DNA of 64,000 bases. Source: CAUZIR01 sp965250195 (lineage in GTDB: Bacteria; Chloroflexota; Dehalococcoidia; Lucifugimonadales; UBA2962). This document shows positions 8,968-17,233 of this stretch, piece by piece. Under the pieces are notes generated by a model. That model did not search any database and had not been told where the DNA came from. It saw nothing but the letters and a program-made list of their open reading frames with translations. Each line of letters opens with the position of its first letter. Position 1 is the stretch's first letter. Both the position numbers and the translations under genes were made by a program. Location of the stretch: positions 1,612,001-1,676,000 of the forward strand of contig OZ252295.1 in the NCBI GenBank assembly GCA_965250195.1. Direction: 5' to 3'.

Positions 8968-10452
8968 TCACCGTTCGTAGAAGTTAGCGTCCTCGGTGAA
9001 TCCGTCGATCTGGTCGCCGATCACGCCGGGGAAGACCTCCACCCTAAGCCTCCGGTCCTCGACGAGACGTAGCAGGATGACCCCCAGCACGTCACCTGAA
9101 CTCTCGGCCCGCAGATCGCTTGCCAGGGATCGCCTGTCCCAGTACTGGTCACCGTCGAAGTACTCGATGCTAACCAGCTCGTAGCGGATCAGCCCGGACT
9201 CGACGGTGACGTCTGACGGGAATGGGGAGTTTCCCTTGACGCCGAACTGCTTGGGCTGGCCGTCGAAATCGCCGATCGACACGATGAAGTGCGAGGGGTC
9301 AAGGTAGTTGGGCGAGACGGAGAGATGGCCGATCCAGTAGTTGCTTTGATCGAGTCCGGCATAACCGTTGGTCCCTTCCTGGAACCAGTTGCCGATGAGC
9401 CTGCCGTCGATGTCGTGATCGAATTTGCCGCCGATGGGCTCTGCAGTCCTCAGGCTCTTCGCGGTGATTTGCTGTTGGACCTCGTCAGCAAAGTAGTCGA
9501 GCGTGTGCGGGACGTGGATTTTCCACGGCTCCGAGTCGTAGTGGTCTGCGACGAGCAGTCCGGGGAGAACAACGGCCTGGTCGACGAGGTTGTAGTCGAC
9601 GTTTTGGGAGTACCAGCCGATGAACTCCCCCGCCTCTACGGAGATGCTGACGGGGGAGTAGTCACCCCTGTCGGGGGCCTGCGCGGCGACCCTGTCTGAC
9701 AGGCGGTCTATGTGGATGTAGATGCTTTCGAGGCCGCAGCCGTGATCGATTACGAGCCTGAAGTCGGCCCACTCGATCAGTTCGTTGTCCGGGCCACCGA
9801 AATAGCTCCCGAACATGTGCTGGAGGCTGGTGATGACCCCGTCGCCGGGGGCGTAGACTTCGATATCGACTTCGTCGTTGTCGAAATCCTGGAAGTACTG
9901 GTGGTACACCGGGGTGACGTGGTTCCCGCTCATGAGACCGAGAGGAACGACGACCGCGGTCTTGTCCAGGTCGACGGGAGGGAACTGGAAAACGGTCGGT
10001 GCATCGCACGCGGTTTCGGCCTGCGCTACCGCTACCGCGTCTACGTCCGGCGCTGCCTCATCGACATCCGGCGCCTCTTCAACTACAGGCCGGGCCTCTG
10101 GCGTCGCCAAGACCTCTACAGGCTCCGGAGAGGTCGTGGAAGTCTCTTCGACGACCGGGGTTGCGGGCTCGCTTGCCCCATCCGGTGCCTCTTCCACCGT
10201 GAGGCCTTCCACCGGCTCCGGTGAGGGTGTCGGCGCGTCTTCATTCGCCGCCCGGACATCGGGGGTGACGTCCTGCTCGGGCTGGGCGCTTTCGGCCGGC
10301 TCCTGGGCTGTCGTCGGCGTGCCCTCGACGACCGAGCGCACCTCAGGCTCCTCGGTCGCTATCGATGCCAGGTTGCTGCCGGTGTTCGTACACCCGGCCA
10401 CGCCGATGATGACCCCGGCCGTGACAAGCGCCACGGCGATGATCGCCTTCAT
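8968..10452 (-). CDS. Lipoprotein with degenerate M23 (LytM-like) peptidase domain
   Basis: A 494-residue exported lipoprotein. The signal peptide ends in the lipobox GVAGC (Cys21). Residues about 25-145 are a low-complexity Pro/Glu/Thr/Val linker with repeated VEEAPD-type units. The following domain has VYAPGDGVITSL and HGCGLESIYIHID, which match the central strands and the HG...HxH-type segment of M23 endopeptidases. The first zinc motif HxGxD is not clear (HQYFQDFD), so activity is doubtful. The last about 200 residues have no match I know. It is probably an envelope protein that binds or cuts peptidoglycan or a similar polymer. Confidence 0.8.
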   Translation of the reverse strand: MKAIIAVALVTAGVIIGVAGCTNTGSNLASIATEEPEVRSVVEGTPTTAQEPAESAQPEQDVTPDVRAANEDAPTPSPEPVEGLTVEEAPDGASEPATPVVEETSTTSPEPVEVLATPEARPVVEEAPDVDEAAPDVDAVAVAQAETACDAPTVFQFPPVDLDKTAVVVPLGLMSGNHVTPVYHQYFQDFDNDEVDIEVYAPGDGVITSLQHMFGSYFGGPDNELIEWADFRLVIDHGCGLESIYIHIDRLSDRVAAQAPDRGDYSPVSISVEAGEFIGWYSQNVDYNLVDQAVVLPGLLVADHYDSEPWKIHVPHTLDYFADEVQQQITAKSLRTAEPIGGKFDHDIDGRLIGNWFQEGTNGYAGLDQSNYWIGHLSVSPNYLDPSHFIVSIGDFDGQPKQFGVKGNSPFPSDVTVESGLIRYELVSIEYFDGDQYWDRRSLASDLRAESSGDVLGVILLRLVEDRRLRVEVFPGVIGDQIDGFTEDANFYER

Positions 10453-10477
10453 GGTCTGCGACGAACGATTCGCGCTT

Positions 10478-10954
10478 TCACGTGGCGTCTTTTTGCGGTT
10501 CGACCATCTCGACGCCGTACTCCTCTTCCCGATACTCGCGGGTCTTGTTCCAACCCTTGCTCAGGTAGAAGGCGTTGGCCCGGTCGTTGTCTCGAAAGCT
10601 TTCCAAGCTCAGCAAGTCGGAGCGATCAAACAGCTGAGCTTCCACGTGGGCAAGTAGCACCGTCCCGAGGCCCCTGCGGTGCAGCTTCTCGTCGATGACT
10701 AGCAGGTCGATGTGATTGCCGGTCCCCACACCGTAACCGGCGATTCGGTGGCCGACCGTTACTACCGATCCCCGTTCGATGGTCTCGGATGTGAAGGTCT
10801 CGACCGCGCCGCTACCGATGTAGGCCTCAACGGCGTCCACCCCGAGGAACCCGGAGTAGCTTGCGCGAATTGTGCGCCGCAGTAGCTCGTTTAACGCGTC
10901 CGCACCCGGTTTTTTCGAAGGACGGATACGCGGGTTTGTCTCGTCCGAGGGCAC
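10478..10954 (-). CDS. GNAT family N-acetyltransferase
   Basis: A 158-residue protein with the acetyl-CoA binding motif A: IDLLVIDEKLHRRGLGTVLL, in which RRGLGT is the R/QxxGxG/A loop. The C-terminal part has the usual NDRANAFYLSKGW helix-strand motif. The substrate is unknown. It lies 25 bp upstream of the M23-like lipoprotein gene and 4 bp downstream of a small hypothetical gene, all on the minus strand, suggesting one transcript. Confidence 0.88.
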   Translation of the reverse strand: MPSDETNPRIRPSKKPGADALNELLRRTIRASYSGFLGVDAVEAYIGSGAVETFTSETIERGSVVTVGHRIAGYGVGTGNHIDLLVIDEKLHRRGLGTVLLAHVEAQLFDRSDLLSLESFRDNDRANAFYLSKGWNKTREYREEEYGVEMVEPQKDAT

Positions 10955-10958
10955 CCGG

Positions 10959-11270
10959 TTAGTCCTCGTCGGGCGCCGGTTTGACCTCGGGCTGGACGGT
11001 GAGGGCCTCTGTGCCCCGGTACAGCTCCCACGGCCGATGGGATTCTACGAACGCCTTGGCCTCTTCCATTGAGCCGATGCCCTTTTCGGCGCGGCCCGGG
11101 TCGTAGCTGACGGTCTTGGCGAAGGCGTCGAAGCCGCGCTTAGTCTCCCGCACGCCGCCGATCTCCGCGACGCCGTCCTCGCCGTAGTCGAGCATTAGTC
11201 TCTGTCCCCGACGCTTTTGCTGCCAGTAGAGCTCCAAGTGGCTCACCTCTCTCTGTTTGCTACGGACCAT
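10959..11270 (-). CDS. Small hypothetical protein
   Basis: About 103 residues from an ATG at 11270; a GTG at 11300 is an alternative start. The product is soluble and charged, with GQRLMLDYGEDGVAEIGGVR and a Pro/Asp/Glu tail. I do not recognise it. It ends 4 bp before the acetyltransferase gene and starts 58 bp after the PIG-L gene, so it probably belongs to the same operon. Confidence 0.6.
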   Translation of the reverse strand: MVRSKQREVSHLELYWQQKRRGQRLMLDYGEDGVAEIGGVRETKRGFDAFAKTVSYDPGRAEKGIGSMEEAKAFVESHRPWELYRGTEALTVQPEVKPAPDED

Positions 11271-11327
11271 CGTAACGGTATTGAGGCTCGTGCCGACCAC
11301 TCAACGTTTCGGGAAGTGATCGAAAAA

Positions 11328-12062
11328 CTAGATGGGCACCATCTCGAAGCTGACGCCGTAGTCGACGCCTATCGCGGCACCCTGGCCTGCCAGGGACATG
11401 GTGAGGAAGGTTTCGGGGTCGAAGTCGTTGCCGAGACCCTTTATGTAGAGCGCGTGGGCCTGGAGCGACGCGACGCCGATGTCGACGTACTCGGTCACGT
11501 CCACGGCGTGGGTGGGCAGGTGCGAGCCGGGTAGCAGCACGGACTTTACGCCGTTCCAGGGCTCTGCGCCTTCCTTCAACAGTTCTGTAAAAATCCACCG
11601 GTTGCCCGCGTCTCTAGCCGCATCAAGGGCCGCAAGGCCCACGTTGCGGTGGTCGGCCATGTTCAGCGGACCGCCCGGCCCGGCCCAGTTGAGGTGGAAG
11701 TTGTTGGTGACGATTGCCTCGGGCTTGAATCGGCGGACTGCCCTGGCGATGTCAAGCCGGAGCCCCAGGCCGTATTCAACGATGCCGTCGGTGTAGTCGA
11801 GGAACTCCACGTCGCTCACACCGCAAACGGCCGCGCTGGCACGCTGCTCCGCCTCGCGGGCGGGACCGGCTTCGGATGGGTCCATGCCGTCGATTCCTGC
11901 CTCTCCCCTGGTGATGAGCAGATACCCGACGCGTTTGCCCATCGCGGTCCAGCGGGCGATGGCGCTGGCGGCGCCGTACTCCAGGTCGTCGGGATGGGCG
12001 ACGACCGCAAGCACGCTTTCGAACCCCTCATCGAGGGGTGACAGATTACTTTCGGCGTTCAT
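11328..12062 (-). CDS. PIG-L (LmbE-like) deacetylase
   Basis: A 244-residue member of the GlcNAc-PI/mycothiol/bacillithiol-type deacetylase family. The zinc motif AHPDD is at about residues 22-26, and a second conserved motif NMADHRNVG carries the later His ligand. The fold is a Rossmann-like LmbE domain. Members deacetylate GlcNAc groups on small conjugates or lipids; the substrate is not known here. It is divergent from the polysaccharide deacetylase gene, with about 100 bp between starts. Confidence 0.9.
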   Translation of the reverse strand: MNAESNLSPLDEGFESVLAVVAHPDDLEYGAASAIARWTAMGKRVGYLLITRGEAGIDGMDPSEAGPAREAEQRASAAVCGVSDVEFLDYTDGIVEYGLGLRLDIARAVRRFKPEAIVTNNFHLNWAGPGGPLNMADHRNVGLAALDAARDAGNRWIFTELLKEGAEPWNGVKSVLLPGSHLPTHAVDVTEYVDIGVASLQAHALYIKGLGNDFDPETFLTMSLAGQGAAIGVDYGVSFEMVPI

Positions 12063-12165
12063 TGATCTCTCCTCATTTCGCCGGTGGAGCCGGCTGCGAG
12101 CAGCCGGGAGTATAGCAGCGCGGGCACTGGGCTATTATTGCGCGATACGCGAGGGAGGTTTGCCG

Positions 12166-13071
12166 ATGAGCGGACTGTGGCCGGGCGACACCCGGTGTGT
12201 TGTAGTGCTGGGATTCGACATTGACGGGCAGGCGGGCGCGATTTACGGTTTCCCGGAGACGGCCGCACTTCCGGGCACGATGTCCCAGCGCGAGTACGGA
12301 CCGGCGGTGGGGACGGCCCGGATCCTGGACCTGCTTGCCAGGTATGGGTTGCGCTCGACCTTCTTCATCCCGGCGTTCGTCGCCGAGACGCATGAAAGCA
12401 TGGTGCGGCAGATCGTGGATCAGGGCCACGAGGTCGGCCATCACGGCTATATGCACGAGCCCCCGGCCAGCCTGACCAGAGACCAGGAAGCGCGCATGTT
12501 GGACAGGTCGTCGGCAGTGCTGGAGCGCCTTACCGGCGCGGCGCCAAGAGGCTACCGGTCGCCGCTGTGGGACCTGTCGTCTCACTCTATCGACCTGCTG
12601 ATCGAGCGCGGCTTTCTCTACGACTCCAGCCTGTTCGGCGACGACGCCCCGTACTGGCTTGAACCCGGTTCCGGATTGGGATCGGGGTCTGGATCGGGGT
12701 CTGGGTCAGGAAAGATCGTAGAAATTCCCGTGCACTGGGAGCTGGACGACTACCCGTTTTTCGAGTTCTCACCGGCCATGGGCGTGATGCCGGTGGCCGC
12801 CAGCCCGGACCAGGTGTTCGAGGTCTGGTCTGCCGCATTCGATGGACTCTATCGGCTCAAGCGCACCTTCGTCCTAGCAATGCACCCGTTCGTCATCGGC
12901 AGGCCGGGGCGGCTGCGCATGCTGGAGCGGCTGATCCGCTACATGAAGGGGTTCCCCGGCGTGCAGTTTGCTACCTGCGAGGAGCTGGCCGGAATGGTCG
13001 ATCCCGATTTCCCCACGGTCAACCAGACGACGGTAGATCTACCGGGCGACTGGGATATGCGCCTTGGCTAG
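12166..13071 (+). CDS. Polysaccharide deacetylase family (NodB-like)
   Basis: A 301-residue protein from ATG 12166, chosen because GAGGGAGG lies upstream; longer readings begin inside the PIG-L gene. NodB features: GFDIDGQ (catalytic Asp and metal Asp), STFFIPAF, and GHEVGHHGYMHE with the HxxxH metal pair. Near residue 168 a run of Gly-Ser pairs (GSGLGSGSGSGSGSG) looks like a repeat expansion in a surface loop. No signal peptide is seen, so it probably acts in the cytoplasm on a small substrate. It resembles the peptidoglycan/allantoinase-like subgroup. Confidence 0.88.
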   Translation: MSGLWPGDTRCVVVLGFDIDGQAGAIYGFPETAALPGTMSQREYGPAVGTARILDLLARYGLRSTFFIPAFVAETHESMVRQIVDQGHEVGHHGYMHEPPASLTRDQEARMLDRSSAVLERLTGAAPRGYRSPLWDLSSHSIDLLIERGFLYDSSLFGDDAPYWLEPGSGLGSGSGSGSGSGKIVEIPVHWELDDYPFFEFSPAMGVMPVAASPDQVFEVWSAAFDGLYRLKRTFVLAMHPFVIGRPGRLRMLERLIRYMKGFPGVQFATCEELAGMVDPDFPTVNQTTVDLPGDWDMRLG

Positions 13072-13080
13072 CGGGAAGCG

Positions 13081-13665
13081 TCACTCACCGACGATGGGGG
13101 GCTCCGCGTCTCCACGTTGCACGACGAGTCTCGGCCTGCTCACTCTCGGCACTGAGAACGACGGCATGACTATGGAACCCAGACCAGAACTGAGCGCCGT
13201 TCGCACCCGGCTCAGCCGCCAGATGAGCAGTACGACCGAGAGCAGGAGGGCGCTCGATCCGCCGTAGAACGCGACCAGGATTACCCATTTAAATATGGCC
13301 CAGTCGGTGCCCTCTTGCGCTTCCTTGAACTCCGGTACTATCCCGCCGACGGCCACGAAGCCGCCAACAGCCACGATGCCCAACCGGGCTGACCAGGCCA
13401 GCAGGTTCCGCCCGCCGCCGCTGTCCCTCACGGCTCCGACAAGGGAGGCACCGGCAATGAACGCGCCCAATAGCGCGAGGAGGAACGGAGACAGGGCAAC
13501 AGCGCCGTCCGGCGCCGCGTTGGCGTAGGCCGAGAACCAGAAGATGAGCCCGACGAAGGCGAAGGCGGCCGCAGTCAGGCCGACCGCCAGCATGATCGCG
13601 TCGGCCGTGAGCGTGAAAAAGCCCCCGTTGGACGGCGAACTCTGATCCTGTGTGGAGTCCTGCAT
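13081..13665 (-). CDS. Four-helix integral membrane protein, function unknown
   Basis: About 194 residues from an ATG at 13665; an in-frame start at 13701 is possible. Four hydrophobic segments are visible: AIMLAVGLTAAAFAFVGLIF, a second with FLLALLGAFIAGASLVGAV, a third with LGIVAVGGFVAVGGI, and a fourth with WVILVAFYGGSSALLLSVV. A basic C-terminal tail follows. I do not recognise the family. It is convergent with the deacetylase gene, with 9 bp between stops. Confidence 0.7.
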   Translation of the reverse strand: MQDSTQDQSSPSNGGFFTLTADAIMLAVGLTAAAFAFVGLIFWFSAYANAAPDGAVALSPFLLALLGAFIAGASLVGAVRDSGGGRNLLAWSARLGIVAVGGFVAVGGIVPEFKEAQEGTDWAIFKWVILVAFYGGSSALLLSVVLLIWRLSRVRTALSSGLGSIVMPSFSVPRVSRPRLVVQRGDAEPPIVGE

Positions 13666-13807
13666 GTTTGCCCGCTCCCGTACCGTAACCACCGGCGCCA
13701 TTTTTCCATATCCTTCCTCGGCCCACCAAGCGAAAAGCGCACCATCGCTACTTCAATGGATGAATTGACGGGCCGAAAGGCCGCACATAAGATCGGAGCG
13801 CTTTTAC

Positions 13808-14881
13808 ATGACCATTTCCGTTAAACCATCGCCCGCGTCCAGCGGCCAGGTCCAGACCGTGCTCGGACCGGTCGCGCCCCGGTCACTGGGCCGCACGTCC
13901 ATGCACGAGCACCTGCTCGCGAGCCTGGATTGCTATTTTTCCGTTCCCGACGAGGCCTCTGAGCGCTCGTACATTGAGCGGCCTATGTCTATCGACCTGC
14001 TCGGCGGACTCCCCGGGCGGTGGAGCCACCACCGCGACTCGATGAACCTCATCGATGAGAGGGTAACCATCGAAGAGGCCAGCGAATGGCGATTGAGCGG
14101 CGGCGGCACCATCGTCGATGCAACGAGTCTTGGCATCGCCCGTGATCCCCTGGGCCTGGCCCGGATCTCTCGCGCCACCGGCCTGAACGTGGTGATGGGC
14201 GCCGGATACTACGTGCCCACGTCCCACCCGGACGACATGGACCGGATTTCGGAGGACGAGATTACGGAGCACATCGTCCGGGACGTGACCGAGGGAGTGG
14301 GCGACACTGGGGTCAGGAGCGGCATCATCGGGGAGATCGGCTGCGTGTACCCATTGCCCGAAAACGTGCTGAAGTCGGTGCGTGCCGCGGGCCGAGCCCA
14401 GGCCGAGACCGGCGCTCCTATTCTCATGCACCCAGGACACAGGCAGACGGCCCCGGCCGAGATACTGGAAATACTCGTCAAGGCCGGTGCCACGCCCGGT
14501 AATGTCGTGCTCGGCCACCTCGACGTGCGAATTGTGGACAAAGCCGTGCTGGCCGATCTGGCCAAGGCGGGCACGTTTTTGGAGTTCGACACGTTTGGCC
14601 TGGAAGAAGGGGCGTACGGGGGAGACCCGACGGCCATCCCCATGCTCAACGATGTGCAGCGCCTCGATCTGCTCGAATTCCTGCTCGGTCTGGGCCATCG
14701 CGACCAGATCGTGATCGCTCACGATGTCTGTTTCCGCTGGCGCCTGGGCCGGTTCGGGGGCAACGGCTACGGCCACATCCTGACCAACATGGTGCCGAGA
14801 ATGCGGGCCCGTGGCTTTACCAGCGAGGATATCGACGCGATCCTGGTGCACAACCCTGCAAGAGCATTGGCCTTCGCCTAG
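13808..14881 (+). CDS. Phosphotriesterase-family metal-dependent hydrolase
   Basis: A 357-residue TIM-barrel amidohydrolase-superfamily protein. Metal ligands are readable: MHEHL (HxH) near residue 36, Glu in GEIGCVYPL (replacing the carbamylated Lys of classic phosphotriesterase, as in PHP and lactonase relatives), His in HPGHRQ, His in LGHLD, and Asp in IAHDV. The C-terminal HILTNMVPRMRARGFT and ILVHNPARAL are typical. It is probably a lactonase or ester hydrolase. It starts a run of three hydrolase genes; the next starts 2 bp after its stop, so they are co-transcribed. Confidence 0.9.
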   Translation: MTISVKPSPASSGQVQTVLGPVAPRSLGRTSMHEHLLASLDCYFSVPDEASERSYIERPMSIDLLGGLPGRWSHHRDSMNLIDERVTIEEASEWRLSGGGTIVDATSLGIARDPLGLARISRATGLNVVMGAGYYVPTSHPDDMDRISEDEITEHIVRDVTEGVGDTGVRSGIIGEIGCVYPLPENVLKSVRAAGRAQAETGAPILMHPGHRQTAPAEILEILVKAGATPGNVVLGHLDVRIVDKAVLADLAKAGTFLEFDTFGLEEGAYGGDPTAIPMLNDVQRLDLLEFLLGLGHRDQIVIAHDVCFRWRLGRFGGNGYGHILTNMVPRMRARGFTSEDIDAILVHNPARALAFA

Positions 14882-14883
14882 AC

Positions 14884-17220
14884 ATGGTTTCTCCAGACAA
14901 GATCACGGACGCAGAACTCACGGGAGCACTGCCCGACGTCGAGACCGACGTCACGGTGGACGGCCTGACGGCGACGGTGACGATTACTCGCGACGGTCTT
15001 GGCATTCCCCACGTCGGCGCCGCCAACACGCCGGACGCATTTTTCGGACAGGGCTTTGCCACGGCGCAGGACCGCCTCTGGCACATGGACTACGACCGCA
15101 TGAAGGCCTACGGGCGCTGGGCGGAGTTCGCCGGCCCGCCCGGAGTTCCGAGCGACCTGTTGATGCGACGGATGCAGGTGCAGGCCGCCGTAATACGGGA
15201 CTATCAAGAACTGGGCGACGCGGCCACGGAGATGCTCGATGCCTACGCGGCCGGGGTCAACGCATTCGTCGCTTCTACGGCCACGTTGCCATTGGAGTAC
15301 GGGCTGGTGGACGCCGAGCCGGAACTCTGGCGGCCGTGGGACTGCCTGGCGGTGTACTTCATGCGCCACGTGATGATGGGCGGTTTCGAGGGCAAATTGT
15401 GGCGGGCCGAGCTGGTCAACGCCCTGGGCCCCGACCGGGCGGCGGAGCTTTACAAGAGCTACCAGCCCGGCCACCTGTTGCTGGTGCCGCCCGGCATGGA
15501 GTACTCGGGCGAGTACGCCGACGGAGGCGATATTTTTCGGGAGCTTGCCGAAACGGTGCGAAACCTCACCGAACCGGACGCCGGCTCCAATAGCTGGGCC
15601 CTGACGCCGGAGCGAACGACGACCGGCGCCCCGCTGATCGCCGGGGACCCGCACCGGGGCCTGGACGTGCCCAACGTCTACTACCAGAACCACATGTCCT
15701 GCCCGGATTTCGATGTGATCGGCTTGTCGTTCCCCGGCTGTCCCGGCTTCCCCCACTTCGGGCACAACGCCCGCGTGGCCTGGTGCGTCACCCACGCTAT
15801 GGCCGACTACCAGGACCTGTACGTGGAGCGCTTCAACCCGAACAACCCCTTCGAATATGAGTTCAATGGTGAATGGCGTGCCGCCCAGGTAGTACCCGAG
15901 ACGATCAAGGTCCGGGGCGAAAGCGACATAAACATTGAGGTGGTCGCGACCGAGCACGGCCCGGTGGTTGCGGGAGACCGGCGGGAGGGCACCGCGCTGA
16001 CGCTGAAGTACACGGCGCTGGACGCCCCGAACCCGTTCGCCAATGCCCTACGCGAGATGCTGAATGTGACCTCGGTAGAAAGTATGGACGAGGCCATGCG
16101 CCCCTGGGTGGACCCCTGCAACAACTTCATGTTCGCCGATGTTGACGGGGGCGTCAGGTATCTGAACCGCGGGCGCATGCCAATACGGGCCGATGCCAAT
16201 TTCTGGCTGCCGGTGCCGGGCTGGACGGGCGAGCACGAGTGGACCGGGTTCATAGCTCACGACGAATTGCCTCGCGTCACCGACCCCGAAGGGGGCGTGA
16301 TAGTCACCGCCAACCAGAAGATCGTAGGCTCCGAGTTCCCGTACATGCTCTCCCTCGATTACTCGCCCGGCTACAGGGCCCGCCGCATCTATGACCGGCT
16401 GGCCGCTCACGAGCGGATGAGCCCGGCGGAGGCCGCCGCCGTGCACGCCGAGCGGGTCTCGGTCCCGGCCACGGTTTATTGCCGCTTGCTCGCGGGCGTC
16501 CCCGCGCGCGACGACCGCTTCGAGGCGGCGCGGGCGATGCTCACGGCATGGGACGGGGCGATGGAGCGCGACCGGACCGAGCCGACGATATATTCGGCGA
16601 TGCGCCTGCACTTGAACCGGCGGTTGGCCGAGCACTGTCTTGGTGCGCTGGCGGGTGAGGCGATCGACGCGGCAGGCCGGGGTATTCCCGCGCACCTGCG
16701 CCAGTTCGAAGCGCTGCTCGTGGCTCACGCCGACGCCGACGATACGTCGCTGTTGCCCCCGGGCCTGGACTGGACGACCGCGCTGGGGGACGGCCTCGCA
16801 GCCGGGATCGATTATCTGGCTGAGCGCCTGGGAGACAACCCGGGAAAATGGGTGTGGGGATCGGTTCATGGCACCAGGCCCGTGCACACGCTGTCCCCTT
16901 CGTTCCCCCAACTGGCTAGCCAGTTGGATCCGCCGTCAGTGGCGATGGGAGGCGACGGCGACACGCCTCAGGCCGGGTTCTTCGCTCCCGGTGACCCGTT
17001 CACGATGATGTCGATGTCGGTGGCTCGCTACCTGTTTGACCCGTCCAACTGGGACGAGTCCAAGTGGATAGTCCCGCTGGGCGCCTCGGGTCACCCCGGT
17101 AGCCCCCACTACGCCGACCAGCTGCCGACCTGGGCCGAGGTGGAGATGGTGCCGATGACCTACAGCGCCGACGCGGTCCGGTCGTCAGCCCGCACCACGC
17201 AGACCCTCAAGCCGCACTAG
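14884..17220 (+). CDS. Penicillin acylase family Ntn-hydrolase
   Basis: A 778-residue precursor, normal for the family. The autoproteolytic junction is DAG/SNSWALTP, which makes Ser235 the N-terminal nucleophile of the beta chain. Upstream is the alpha chain with TRDGLGIPHVGAANTPDAFFGQGFATAQDR, the family's usual entry sequence; downstream are AGDPHRGLDVPNVYY and GHNARVAW. There is no obvious signal peptide, unlike many periplasmic members. Known members cut amide bonds in acyl-homoserine lactones, penicillins or other N-acyl compounds; the substrate is unknown. It sits between two other hydrolase genes with very short gaps. Confidence 0.9.
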   Translation: MVSPDKITDAELTGALPDVETDVTVDGLTATVTITRDGLGIPHVGAANTPDAFFGQGFATAQDRLWHMDYDRMKAYGRWAEFAGPPGVPSDLLMRRMQVQAAVIRDYQELGDAATEMLDAYAAGVNAFVASTATLPLEYGLVDAEPELWRPWDCLAVYFMRHVMMGGFEGKLWRAELVNALGPDRAAELYKSYQPGHLLLVPPGMEYSGEYADGGDIFRELAETVRNLTEPDAGSNSWALTPERTTTGAPLIAGDPHRGLDVPNVYYQNHMSCPDFDVIGLSFPGCPGFPHFGHNARVAWCVTHAMADYQDLYVERFNPNNPFEYEFNGEWRAAQVVPETIKVRGESDINIEVVATEHGPVVAGDRREGTALTLKYTALDAPNPFANALREMLNVTSVESMDEAMRPWVDPCNNFMFADVDGGVRYLNRGRMPIRADANFWLPVPGWTGEHEWTGFIAHDELPRVTDPEGGVIVTANQKIVGSEFPYMLSLDYSPGYRARRIYDRLAAHERMSPAEAAAVHAERVSVPATVYCRLLAGVPARDDRFEAARAMLTAWDGAMERDRTEPTIYSAMRLHLNRRLAEHCLGALAGEAIDAAGRGIPAHLRQFEALLVAHADADDTSLLPPGLDWTTALGDGLAAGIDYLAERLGDNPGKWVWGSVHGTRPVHTLSPSFPQLASQLDPPSVAMGGDGDTPQAGFFAPGDPFTMMSMSVARYLFDPSNWDESKWIVPLGASGHPGSPHYADQLPTWAEVEMVPMTYSADAVRSSARTTQTLKPH

Positions 17221-17233
17221 AGGCAACACCGTT

